Both the position numbers and the translations under genes were made by a program. Below, piece after piece: positions 9,266 through 17,705 of a stretch of DNA of 53,931 nucleotides; within the stretch, counting starts at the first letter, position 1; the number at the start of each line of letters is the position of its first letter. Below the pieces are notes generated by a model. That model was given only the letters and a program-made list of their open reading frames with translations. It was not told the origin of the DNA and made no database searches. Source of the stretch: Lachnospiraceae bacterium (lineage in GTDB: Bacteria > Bacillota > Clostridia > Lachnospirales > Lachnospiraceae); contig JAFRRD010000045.1 of assembly GCA_017428265.1 (NCBI GenBank), positions 1-53,931 of the forward strand, given 5' to 3'.

Positions 9266-9961
9266 ATGTATTGCGTGAAATGCGGCGTCCGGCTGGAGGA
9301 CGGCCTTAAGGCTTGCCCGCTGTGCGGCACGCCGGTCTGGAATCCCGAGCCGGAGAAACGGAACGTCCATTACAACCCGGATCTGTACCCGAATAAGGAC
9401 GTGCGGGGCAAATTTACGGTCCTGTCGCTGATCACCCTGATCTTTGCGGCCGTTCCGCTGGGCTGCCTGATCGCCTGCGTGAATTATTACGGGCGCGCGG
9501 AATGGTCGGCTTATGTGGCGTTCTCGTTTTTATTTCTGTATATCGCGGCGGTGCTGCCCGCCTGGTTCCCGCGATATTACCCGGTCGTTTTCATCCCGGT
9601 GACGTTCGCGGCGCTGGAGGGCTTCCTGCTGTTTCTGTGTCTGTACACGGGCGGAAACTGGTTCCTGTCCCTGGCCTTCCCCGCGGTGGGCCTGCTTTTC
9701 GTGTTTTCCTACGCGGCTTTCTGGCTGATCCGCATCGGTGTCCTGCCGCGCATCAAGCTGCGCCTCCTCGGCATCTGGTTCATTCTGTTCGGCGCCGCCA
9801 CGATGCTGATCGAACTCTTTGTCCACATCACCTTCTCCACGCCCATGTTCAACTGGTCCCTGTATACCGCCGGAACCTTTGCCGCCTTCGGCCTGTTCCT
9901 CTTCGTCGCCTCGTTCATCAAACGCCTGCGCCGTTCGCTGTATAAAAAGACGTTCGTATAA
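9266..9961 (+). CDS. Zinc-ribbon membrane protein (DUF6320-like)
   Basis: 231 aa. An N-terminal zinc ribbon (C3, C6, C17, C20) is followed by about six hydrophobic segments (roughly 48-215) and a basic tail. The start at 9266 is preferred over the ATG at 9245 because the ribbon begins there and CAGGAGAG precedes it. Fourth gene of the operon, after the acyltransferase stop. I recall similar proteins next to such acyltransferases, so it may be a membrane partner; its function is not known. Confidence 0.75.
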   Translation: MYCVKCGVRLEDGLKACPLCGTPVWNPEPEKRNVHYNPDLYPNKDVRGKFTVLSLITLIFAAVPLGCLIACVNYYGRAEWSAYVAFSFLFLYIAAVLPAWFPRYYPVVFIPVTFAALEGFLLFLCLYTGGNWFLSLAFPAVGLLFVFSYAAFWLIRIGVLPRIKLRLLGIWFILFGAATMLIELFVHITFSTPMFNWSLYTAGTFAAFGLFLFVASFIKRLRRSLYKKTFV

Positions 9962-10106
9962 GACGGGTCCGCCGGGGGCGGTTCCGGGCGGCTCTGTTTC
10001 GGACGGCTGCTGCGGGCGGCCGACAGATACCCCTGCGGTTTTAGACCGACGGCCTCCCTGCGGCCGCGGGCCGATGAAGGCCTCTGCGATGCCGCATGAC
10101 GATCAT

Positions 10107-10132
10107 GAGCCGGAAGATCCGGCTCTTTTTTT
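10107..10132 (+). terminator. Terminator of the hydrolase/acyltransferase operon
   Basis: Perfect 7-bp stem GAGCCGG/CCGGCTC with a five-base loop and a run of seven T. Confidence 0.85.
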
Positions 10133-10137
10133 GTACA

Positions 10138-10195
10138 AAAAAGGACGGCTCCGGGCGGCAGGGCCAAAAAGGAACCGTCCCTCAGCGGACTCGTT
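10138..10195. repeat. Dispersed GAACCGTCCC-type repeat, 10-kb copy
   Basis: Contains AAGGACGGCTCC and, inverted, GGAACCGTCCCTCAG, in the convergent gap between the plus-strand operon and the minus-strand gene at 10202. Confidence 0.55.
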
Positions 10196-10201
10196 CCGCC
10201 G

Positions 10202-10408
10202 TTATTGCTTTTTGCGGCGGAAGGTGTCAAGGAGGGTGTAGATCGCGGCGGCGATCAGGGGGGTGAGGAGGTGTTCCACGGTGTTGAACTGGAATTCGAC
10301 GTGGTTGACCCAGGCTTTCCAGATGTAGTCAACGGCGAACCAGCCGAGGATGAAGTAGACTGCGTAGCGGATGTACCGTCCGATGAAGGTATCGTTGAGA
10401 TCTGGCAT
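10202..10408 (-). CDS. Small membrane protein, function unknown
   Basis: 68 aa with two hydrophobic segments (about 12-30 and 42-60) and a basic C-terminal end. AAAGGAG precedes the ATG. It follows the symporter gene by 64 bases on the same strand, so it may be the last gene of that transcript. Not recognised as a named family. Confidence 0.6.
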   Translation of the reverse strand: MPDLNDTFIGRYIRYAVYFILGWFAVDYIWKAWVNHVEFQFNTVEHLLTPLIAAAIYTLLDTFRRKKQ

Positions 10409-10472
10409 GATTGTCTCCTTTATGGTTGGCCGGCGGCCTTTTCGGGGGATCGGTGAAACATCGGGGCCTGTC

Positions 10473-11873
10473 TTATTTCCCCGGATTCTTCTTCCGGAAC
10501 GCGATGAGGTTCAGGATGACCAGCATCACGGCCATGACGCCCAGGGTGATCCAGGCATTTAAGGGCTTCTGGGCCCCGAAGCCCATGAGCAGCATGAGCG
10601 GAGCCCCGAAAAGGATGGCGTAGCCCTGCTGGTAGACCAGGTTGTTGGCAGCGGGGGTGGCAAAGCGCGGGTCGCACTCGCGGAGCAGGATCACGCCGGT
10701 GGAGGCGGTGCCGGTCAGCATGCCGTAGAGGCTCAGGAACGCTTCATGACGGTAGCCCGGGAACAGCCTTTTGCAGAAGAAATCCAGGTAAAGATAGGTG
10801 AGCACCGCGCCGCCGATGCACATGAGGACCAGCGGCAGCACGAACTGCGCGTGGGTGAACGCGGACAGGTTGATCGCGGCGATGGACGCGACCACCATCA
10901 CGTCGAACATGAAGCCCGCGATGCGGTCCTGCATGAACGTATTGGTGAAATGCTGCTTGATTACGCCTTTTTTCTGCAGCAGCCGGAACACCGTCTTCAC
11001 CAGGATACCGAACAGCGTGGAGAACAGGAAGTTGAAGCCCCAGATCAGCGGCTGCAGCGTGTTGGTGCCGAAGCTGCCCAGCGTGCCGGTCTCGATCACG
11101 CAGTTCAGACCGCGCATGGTGAGGTAGGCGAGCATGTAGGACAGGAAGACCAGCGCGAGCTGGACCGTCAGCTTGTCGATGGAATCCGAGACCGGGATCT
11201 CGTTGTCGCCCTGGATCTGCTGGGGCGTGACCATCTGATGCGCCGGCTCCTGCCGGTCCGCCAGCAGCCCCTTCTTCCGCATGCGGTTCAGGTAAATGAT
11301 GCCGCCGATGCTGGACGCGATGAAGCCCATGGCCGCCACCGTCAGGCCGAAGCTGGTGCCGTCCCCGAACCCGTACAGGTTCTCGTACGTGCGTCCCCAG
11401 TTATATGCCTGGCCGGGCCCCTGCCCGAATCCCATGGGCAGGATCATGCCGGAACCGAAGAAACTGCCGATCAGGTAGAAGAGCAGCAGCGAGATGAGCA
11501 GGCCGATGATGCCCTGGATCAGGTATGAACTGACCACGCTCAGCGAGGTGCGGAAGCTGTCGCCCTTGTACTCCTGATTCTGCCGGTCCAGGTTGCGCAG
11601 ACTCATGGCTGCGAAGCCGAGGCCGAGGCCGTGATAGGTCAGGGTCTCCAGCATGGCGCGGTCGAAGAGCGGCTCGCCGCTGATCTTCTGGACGATGAAG
11701 CCCACGATCAGGATCAGGAAACCGCCCAGCACGCTGCTGGGGATCATGAAGCGGCGGATGAAGCCGAAGCGCTGCCGCAGGATCGCGGCGACCAGCATGG
11801 CCAGCAGCAGGACCGTCAGGGTGACCACGAACGCCCAGATGCCGTGGTCCCAGAAATTTGTTCCGGTAGTCAT
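10473..11873 (-). CDS. gltS: Sodium/glutamate symporter, GltS family
   Basis: Integral membrane carrier of 466 aa, longer than the E. coli GltS of about 400 aa, with about ten or more hydrophobic segments. Two related glycine-rich re-entrant motifs are present: GFGQGPGQAYNWG in the first half and GMLTGTASTGVILLR in the second, as expected for this inverted-repeat fold. Expected to take up glutamate or a related dicarboxylate with Na+. The start overlaps the stop of the PlsC-like gene by 4 bases. The longer central loop (about 215-245) is polar. Confidence 0.85.
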   Translation of the reverse strand: MTTGTNFWDHGIWAFVVTLTVLLLAMLVAAILRQRFGFIRRFMIPSSVLGGFLILIVGFIVQKISGEPLFDRAMLETLTYHGLGLGFAAMSLRNLDRQNQEYKGDSFRTSLSVVSSYLIQGIIGLLISLLLFYLIGSFFGSGMILPMGFGQGPGQAYNWGRTYENLYGFGDGTSFGLTVAAMGFIASSIGGIIYLNRMRKKGLLADRQEPAHQMVTPQQIQGDNEIPVSDSIDKLTVQLALVFLSYMLAYLTMRGLNCVIETGTLGSFGTNTLQPLIWGFNFLFSTLFGILVKTVFRLLQKKGVIKQHFTNTFMQDRIAGFMFDVMVVASIAAINLSAFTHAQFVLPLVLMCIGGAVLTYLYLDFFCKRLFPGYRHEAFLSLYGMLTGTASTGVILLRECDPRFATPAANNLVYQQGYAILFGAPLMLLMGFGAQKPLNAWITLGVMAVMLVILNLIAFRKKNPGK

Positions 11874-13045
11874 TGATTTGCTCCTTTAAGGCGCTGATAT
11901 AACAGCAGATATTTTCTTCCGTGATAGCGGACTTTCTTCTTTTCTTTCAGGATCTCGTAGAAATTTCCCTCTTTGTCGGAAAACGACACGACGCCTTTGT
12001 AGCGGACGGCCAGGCCGGCGATCTCCTCAAACGGGAAGAACCTGTCCCCGAGCCGCAGCCCCGATGCGTCGAAGCGCAGCGGACCGGCCGCTTCCTGCGT
12101 GCGCCGATGCTCCTCGATCCGCAGCAGCTGCATGGCGGAGTCCTCCCCGGCGGGCAGAGCTTCCGGCGCCAGGCCAGCCAGATATTCTTTCTGCCAGGCG
12201 TCCCAGTCCCGCACGGTGCGGAAGGGCGGTTCGCCGCCTTCCCCGCTTTCGCTCACTTCGGTGAAGTAACCCCACTCATCGTAGCGAACGGAAAAGCCGC
12301 AGGAGCAGGTGAAGCGGTCATCCCGGCTGCGGAACGTATCCATCTGCCGGCAGCGCGGACACAGCACCAGCGCGTGCTCCATTCCTTCGGCCAGCCGCTT
12401 GCCGGGATAACGCTGCGGATCCGCTGCCTGGTCGGCATAGGCGTCCACATGGATGTCGCGTGCGATCAGGGCGTTGATCTCTTCCGGCTTCATTTTCCGC
12501 AGTTCTTCCGGCGGATAGATACCGGCCAGCGAGATCTTCACCGGCCCCTTCCGCCGGGTAAAGGCCCAGCGCGGCGAGGCCAGGTAGCCCTGCACTCTCA
12601 CGGTCACGAGCGGCACGCCCGACGCCCGGGCCATCTTGCCGGTGGCGGGCAGGAACGGGGCGGTGACGCCGTCCCAGGTGCAGTTGCCTTCCGCGGCGAT
12701 GCCCACGCTGCCTTCGTTCTTAAGCTTCCGCAGGATGTCCATGACTGTGGATGCCGCGCTGCCGCCCTGCGCGCGCGGGATGGGATCGCCCAGCGCGCAG
12801 ATGATCCGGCTGACGAGCCCCATCGAGAACAGATGCTCGGTGGCTACGAAGTGCATGTAACGGCGGGTGCGGTAGATGACCAGGAGCGGATCGATGTTGA
12901 CCACATGGTTGGATACCAGCAGGAACCGTTCCGGCAGCTCGGGAAACGGCGTTTCGTCCAGGAGGAACATGTGCCGGAACCAGGGCCGCAGGATAAAGCT
13001 GACGACCTTGCGGACCCGTTCGTAATAGCGGTTGCTGTGCTTCAT
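11870..13045 (-). CDS. plsC: 1-acyl-sn-glycerol-3-phosphate acyltransferase-like protein with C-terminal zinc ribbon
   Basis: 391 aa. The acyltransferase domain (about 35-200) has the NHX4D motif (N46, H47, D52) and an EGN motif at 119-121 in place of the more usual EGTR, so acceptor binding may differ. The second part (220-391) is unusual: a zinc-ribbon-like set (C229, C232, C247, C249) and a beta-rich end of unknown role. Makes phosphatidic acid or a related lipid at the inner membrane face. The tail is absent from canonical PlsC proteins of about 240 aa. Confidence 0.8.
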   Translation of the reverse strand: MKHSNRYYERVRKVVSFILRPWFRHMFLLDETPFPELPERFLLVSNHVVNIDPLLVIYRTRRYMHFVATEHLFSMGLVSRIICALGDPIPRAQGGSAASTVMDILRKLKNEGSVGIAAEGNCTWDGVTAPFLPATGKMARASGVPLVTVRVQGYLASPRWAFTRRKGPVKISLAGIYPPEELRKMKPEEINALIARDIHVDAYADQAADPQRYPGKRLAEGMEHALVLCPRCRQMDTFRSRDDRFTCSCGFSVRYDEWGYFTEVSESGEGGEPPFRTVRDWDAWQKEYLAGLAPEALPAGEDSAMQLLRIEEHRRTQEAAGPLRFDASGLRLGDRFFPFEEIAGLAVRYKGVVSFSDKEGNFYEILKEKKKVRYHGRKYLLLYQRLKGANQ

Positions 13046-13054
13046 GATGCGTCC

Positions 13055-14452
13055 TTACTCTTTGTTTTTGGCCAGGGGCAGGCGGAAGATGAATTCCGTC
13101 CCGCTGCCCGGCGTGGAAGTCACGTCGATGGTCTCCCCGTGGGCGGCGATGATCTCGCGGGTGATGGACAGGCCCAGGCCGGTGCCCTTCTTGTCCTTGC
13201 CGCGCGAGGCGTCGCTCTTGTAGAACCGGGTCCAGATCTTCCCCAGATCGTCCTTTTCGATCCCGCAGCCGAAATCCCTGACGGAGACGGAGACCTTATC
13301 CCCCACTTCCTGCAGGCGGATGCGGATCACGCCGTTCTCATAAGAAAACTTGATGGCGTTGTCGATCAGGTTGTGCAGGGCCTGGCCGATGCGGCCCAGG
13401 TCCGCGCGCACCGTGATGACGGGGGCTCCGAAGATCAGGTCGAACGTGATGCCTTTCTTCTGGCACACGCCCTCGAAGGTCTCGCAGACGGAGCGCACCG
13501 TCCGGACCAGGTCGAAATCCGACAGCTCCAGGCCCAGCCGCGCCTCGTCCAGCGAGTTGAGGGAGAGCATGCTCTGGGTCAGGTTGGTGAGCCGCTCGGT
13601 CTCGCCGATGACGATGTTGAAATATTTATCGTACGACTCCGGCGGGATCACGCCGTCCGCCATGGCCTGCAGATAGCCGCGGATGGAGGTGAGCGGGGAG
13701 CGGAAATCGTGCGAGATGTTGGCGATGAACTTCTTCTGGCTTTCGTCGGCGGACTGGAGCTGGCGCGCCATGTCGTTCAGCGAATTGGCCAGATACCCGA
13801 CCTCGTCGTCGGAGCTCACCTGGATGCGGTGATCCATGTTGCCGGCGGCGAATTCGCCGGCGCCCTCCGCGATCTTCCGGACGGGGCGCAGCACCCAGAA
13901 GTACAGCGCTGCGTAGATGAGCAGGGAGAGCAGGAAGATGACCGCGTAGATCTCATAAGCCCGGGCCAGGAAGTCGTTGGCGCGGGCGTCGGCCACGGAG
14001 GCCGGCTGATGGAGCGTCAGGTAGCCCAGCAGGCTCAGATCCGCATTGATGGGCGAAAAGACGCTGACGGTGTTCTCGGAAAACGCGCCGGAAAAAGTCC
14101 CGACGCGGTAGTAATTGCGGTTTTCCGCGGGGTCGAAGCCGTCCAGGGTGCGGTCCTGCAGCTGGCCGGCGCTGTCGAAGATCACCAGGTTGGCCGCATT
14201 CAGGATCAGGATGCGGTGGCCGCTGTAGAGGGCGGTCTGCGTCAGTTTCTCCACGTCCAGTCCGCGGTGCTCGCCGTAGTACTCGCTCTGCTCCGCGGCC
14301 AGCGTCAGGGCGTCGCGGTAAAGCTCCCGCGCGGCGGTGCGCCGGGCGGAGTCCTTAAAGAGCCGTTCCCCCGCCACGGCCAAAAGGGCGAAGGAGCCCA
14401 GGCCGAAGAGAAGGAAGACGAGCAGGAATTTCAGGGAGAGACGGTTTTTCAT
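13055..14452 (-). CDS. Sensor histidine kinase
   Basis: 465 aa. TM1 (about 8-28), extracellular sensor region (30-165), TM2 (166-188), HAMP (about 188-240), HisKA with ISHDFRSPLTSIRG (phosphorylated H248), then an ATPase domain with N box LIDNAIKF, G1 DFGCGIE and G2 GTGLGLS. All kinase residues are present. It is encoded 9 bases after its response regulator on the same strand. Signal unknown; the position between mutS2 and lipid/transport genes does not identify it. Confidence 0.93.
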   Translation of the reverse strand: MKNRLSLKFLLVFLLFGLGSFALLAVAGERLFKDSARRTAARELYRDALTLAAEQSEYYGEHRGLDVEKLTQTALYSGHRILILNAANLVIFDSAGQLQDRTLDGFDPAENRNYYRVGTFSGAFSENTVSVFSPINADLSLLGYLTLHQPASVADARANDFLARAYEIYAVIFLLSLLIYAALYFWVLRPVRKIAEGAGEFAAGNMDHRIQVSSDDEVGYLANSLNDMARQLQSADESQKKFIANISHDFRSPLTSIRGYLQAMADGVIPPESYDKYFNIVIGETERLTNLTQSMLSLNSLDEARLGLELSDFDLVRTVRSVCETFEGVCQKKGITFDLIFGAPVITVRADLGRIGQALHNLIDNAIKFSYENGVIRIRLQEVGDKVSVSVRDFGCGIEKDDLGKIWTRFYKSDASRGKDKKGTGLGLSITREIIAAHGETIDVTSTPGSGTEFIFRLPLAKNKE

Positions 14453-14461
14453 GTCGGCCGT

Positions 14462-15160
14462 TTATTTCCGGGCCGCCTCAAAGCGGTACCCGACGCCCCA
14501 GACAGTGGAGAGCTGCCAGGCGGGATGCAGCGGCAGCTTCTGGCGCAGGCGCTTGATGTAGACGTCCACGGTGCGGGAATCGCCCACGTATTCGTAGCCC
14601 CAGACGCCGTCCAGGATCTGTTCGCGCGTGAAGACCTGCCCGGGCGAGGAGGCCAGGAAATACAGGATCTCCATCTCCTTGGCGGACATGTCCAGGGGCT
14701 CGCCCTTGAACAGGACGGTGTAGTTGTTCAGGTTGATGGTGAGGTCCGGGAACGAGACCTGGCGGGCGGGCGTCTCCGCGGGCTTTTCCTGCTGCTTCGT
14801 GCGGCGCAGGATGGCCTTGACGCGTGCCACCATTTCTTTGTTGTCGAAGGGCTTGATCATGTAGTCGTCGGCGCCCAGTTCCAGGCCCAGGACCTTGTCG
14901 AAGACCTCGCCCTTGGCGGAGAGCATCATGATGGGGACCTGGCTCTCGCGGCGGATCTCGCGGCAGACCTGGTAGCCGTCCATGCCCGGAAGCATGATGT
15001 CCAGCAGGATCAGATCCGGCGCGAAGCTCCTGAACAGCGCCAGGGCTTCGGGGCCGTCCGCGGCAATGGCGGTCTCATAGCACTCCTTCGTCAGGTAGAG
15101 GGAGATGAGTTCGGCGATATGGGGGTCGTCGTCGACGATCAGGACTTTCTGTTTCGACAT
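14462..15160 (-). CDS. OmpR/PhoB-family response regulator
   Basis: 232 aa. Receiver domain (1-120) with acidic pocket D10, D11, phosphoacceptor D54 (ILLDIMLPG) and K103 (KPFDN), followed by a winged-helix DNA-binding domain (about 135-230) with the typical SRTVDVYIKRLRQKL segment. Strong AAGGAGT site. Stop of mutS2 is 9 bases upstream, so it is probably co-transcribed with mutS2. Confidence 0.94.
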   Translation of the reverse strand: MSKQKVLIVDDDPHIAELISLYLTKECYETAIAADGPEALALFRSFAPDLILLDIMLPGMDGYQVCREIRRESQVPIMMLSAKGEVFDKVLGLELGADDYMIKPFDNKEMVARVKAILRRTKQQEKPAETPARQVSFPDLTINLNNYTVLFKGEPLDMSAKEMEILYFLASSPGQVFTREQILDGVWGYEYVGDSRTVDVYIKRLRQKLPLHPAWQLSTVWGVGYRFEAARK

Positions 15161-15169
15161 GGGGACTCC

Positions 15170-17572
15170 TTATTTGTACTTCAGCTCCGCGATGGTGGCG
15201 CCGGCTCCGCCTTCGTTGAAAGGCGCGTCGGCGAAGGATGCGATGTGTTTGTGGCGGCGCAGCAGGCCGGTGACGGCTTTTTTCAGGGCGCCGGTGCCGC
15301 GGCCGTGGATGATGCGGATGCGGGTCAGGTGCGCTACATACGCATCGTCGATGTATTTGTCCAGCGCCTGGACGGCGTCGTCCGTCGTCTGGCCGATCAG
15401 ATTGATCTCCGTCGCGACAGTCAGGCCTTTTTCATAGGCGGAGAAGCCGCTGCGCTGCTTTTTGCCTTCCACGGTGGCGGTCTCCTCCGGGATCAGTTCC
15501 AGATCCGAGGCATTGACCTCGCTGCGCAGGATGCCCATCTGGACCATCAGGCGGCCTTTGGCGTCCGGCAGGGAAGCCACGGTGCCCTTGACGCCCATGG
15601 AGTGGACGAAGACGAGATCGCCGAGGCGCAGCTTCTTTTCGGTGACGGTGACGCGGCGCTGCTCCTGCGGCTCTTCCGTGCCGCCGGTCTTTTCCAGGGC
15701 TTCGCGCAGGCTCGCGCGGGCATCCTCCATCTCGCGGCTGACGGTCTCGCCGCGCCTGCGCATGTCGCGGATGGCCCTGTCCGCCGCTTCCTTCGCCTCC
15801 AGCAGGATGCCGCGGGCTTCCTCGCGGGCTTTCTGCAGCAGGGCGGCTTTCTGTTTATCCAGGTTTTTCTGCAGCTTCAGGGCTTCTTCCTTCAGAGCGG
15901 CGGCTTCCTCATGGAGACGCTTCACTTCGCGTTCGGCCTGCTCCATCTCGCCGCGCTTTTTGTCAAGGTCCGCGATCACGTCCTCGAAGGCTTCCTGGCT
16001 GGTATCGATGTAACCGCCCGCCTCCGCGATGATGTCCTCCTCCAGGCCCAGCTTGCGGGAGATGGCGAAGGCGTTGCTCTTGCCGGGGATCCCGATCAGC
16101 AGGCGGTAGGTGGGACGCAGCGTGGCCACGTCGAATTCGCAGGAGGCGTTCTCCACGCCGGGGGTGGAGAGGGCGTAGACTTTCAGTTCGCTGTAGTGGG
16201 TGGTGGCCATGGTGCGGATCCCGCGGGCGTGCAGGCGGCTTAGGATGGCCATGGCCAGGGCGGCGCCTTCCACCGGGTCCGTGCCGGCGCCGAGCTCGTC
16301 GAAGAGCACCAGCGAGTTTTCGTCCGCGGCGTCCATGATCTTCACGATGTTGGTCATGTGGGAGGAGAAGGTGGAGAGGCTCTGCTCGATGCTCTGCTCG
16401 TCGCCGATGTCCGCGTAGATCTCGGTGAAGACGCTCAGGCGGGAGTTGATGCCCGCCGGGATGTGCAGGCCGCTCTGGCCCATCAGGGTCAGCAGGCCGG
16501 TGGTCTTTAAGGAGACGGTCTTGCCGCCGGTGTTGGGACCGGTGACGACCAGGAGGTCGAAATCCCTGCCCAGGCGGACGTCGATGGGGACCACGGTCTT
16601 CGGATCCAGCAGGGGATGACGGCCTTTTTTGATGTCGATGGATTTCGGGCCGTCCTGCACGGCGAAGGGGCGGCCGTCCGCGTCGGTCCGGAAGTCATAG
16701 ACCGGCTCCGTGCCCCTGTAATCGCGGGAGAAGCGCGCTTTGGCGAAGATGAAGTCCAGCTCCGTCAGGACATGGTAGTCCGTCAGGATCTCCTCCGCGT
16801 GCGCCACGGTCTGCTCGGTCAGGTCCGCCAGGACCAGTTCGATCTCTTTCTGCTCCTGGATCTCCAGTTCGCGCCATTCGTTGTTGAGCTTCACGACGGA
16901 GAGCGGCTCGATGAACACGGCCTTGCCGCTGCCGGACTGGTCGTGCACGATGCCGGACACCTGCGATTTGTTCTCCGTCTTCACGGGCAGGCAGTAGCGG
17001 CCGTCGCGCATGGTGACCACCGCGTCCTGCAGGAGGCTGCGGTGCTTTAAGAGCAGGGAATTCAGTTCGGTGTGGATGCGGTCCGAGATGGTGCGCAGCT
17101 GGCGCCGGACCCTGGCAAGGCCGGGGCTGGCGTTGTCCGCGATCTCTTCCTCGCTGAGGATGTCCGCTTCCAGGACCTGGCGCAGGGGCGCCAGCGGCGA
17201 CAGCGAGCGGAAGCGTTCGGACAGGCTGTCCGGGACGTCCCGGTTTTCTTCGCGCCCGTAGATCCCGGCTTTGGAGGCCATCGCGAGGAGACGCTCTACG
17301 CGCAGGAGCTCGGGGATGCTCAGGGAGGAGCCGGACTGCGCACGGCGGATGCTGGCGCGGATGTCATGGATGCCGGTGAAGCCGGGGTTGCCGTGCGCGA
17401 TGAAGCGCGCTTCGGCGTCGCTGGTCTCTTTGAGGGCAGTGAGGATCTCCTCCGGCTCCGTCATCGGGCGCAGGGCGCGGCACATGGCCTTGGCCCCGTC
17501 GGAGACGGCCAGGGCCTCCAGGCGGAGCAGGATCTTATCATATTCCAAGGTCTTCAGTACTTTTTCATTCAT
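15170..17572 (-). CDS. mutS2: Endonuclease MutS2 / recombination and ribosome-collision ATPase
   Basis: 800 aa, start set at 17572 (MNEKVLKTLE). An open frame runs further upstream but only as the antisense of the Thr/Pro repeats in the next gene, so it is excluded. N-terminal MutS-like core and clamp; Walker A GPNTGGKT (345-352); Walker B near LVLFDELGAGT; coiled coil around 510-630; C-terminal Smr domain with IHGRGTGALKK. Family members act on branched DNA and, in Bacillus, on collided ribosomes. First gene of a six-gene minus-strand run that goes on to the two-component system, plsC and gltS. Confidence 0.95.
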   Translation of the reverse strand: MNEKVLKTLEYDKILLRLEALAVSDGAKAMCRALRPMTEPEEILTALKETSDAEARFIAHGNPGFTGIHDIRASIRRAQSGSSLSIPELLRVERLLAMASKAGIYGREENRDVPDSLSERFRSLSPLAPLRQVLEADILSEEEIADNASPGLARVRRQLRTISDRIHTELNSLLLKHRSLLQDAVVTMRDGRYCLPVKTENKSQVSGIVHDQSGSGKAVFIEPLSVVKLNNEWRELEIQEQKEIELVLADLTEQTVAHAEEILTDYHVLTELDFIFAKARFSRDYRGTEPVYDFRTDADGRPFAVQDGPKSIDIKKGRHPLLDPKTVVPIDVRLGRDFDLLVVTGPNTGGKTVSLKTTGLLTLMGQSGLHIPAGINSRLSVFTEIYADIGDEQSIEQSLSTFSSHMTNIVKIMDAADENSLVLFDELGAGTDPVEGAALAMAILSRLHARGIRTMATTHYSELKVYALSTPGVENASCEFDVATLRPTYRLLIGIPGKSNAFAISRKLGLEEDIIAEAGGYIDTSQEAFEDVIADLDKKRGEMEQAEREVKRLHEEAAALKEEALKLQKNLDKQKAALLQKAREEARGILLEAKEAADRAIRDMRRRGETVSREMEDARASLREALEKTGGTEEPQEQRRVTVTEKKLRLGDLVFVHSMGVKGTVASLPDAKGRLMVQMGILRSEVNASDLELIPEETATVEGKKQRSGFSAYEKGLTVATEINLIGQTTDDAVQALDKYIDDAYVAHLTRIRIIHGRGTGALKKAVTGLLRRHKHIASFADAPFNEGGAGATIAELKYK

Positions 17573-17606
17573 ACAAAACAGCCCTCTTTTGCGAAGGATC
17601 GAACTT

Positions 17607-17635
17607 ATTATAACAGAAACTGCGGCGGCGGGCAA
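17607..17635 (-). promoter_or_regulatory. Promoter of mutS2
   Basis: TTGCCC (17635-17630), 17-bp spacer, consensus TATAAT (17612-17607), about 35 bases before the mutS2 start. Confidence 0.65.
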
Positions 17636-17705
17636 GCAAAAGGCTTTCTTTTTCGGGGAAGAAAGAGTATAGTAAGAAGGCGGGCGGGAGCCCGCGGGAG
17701 AGAAG

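Noticed and set aside
9962-10201. Further gene between the acyltransferase operon and the small membrane gene
   Set aside because: The stretch holds only a terminator and a dispersed repeat; frames there lack starts and homology.
11921-16243. 1440-codon plus-strand open frame
   Set aside because: It is antisense to plsC, the two-component genes and mutS2, all with clear homology; high GC keeps the frame open.
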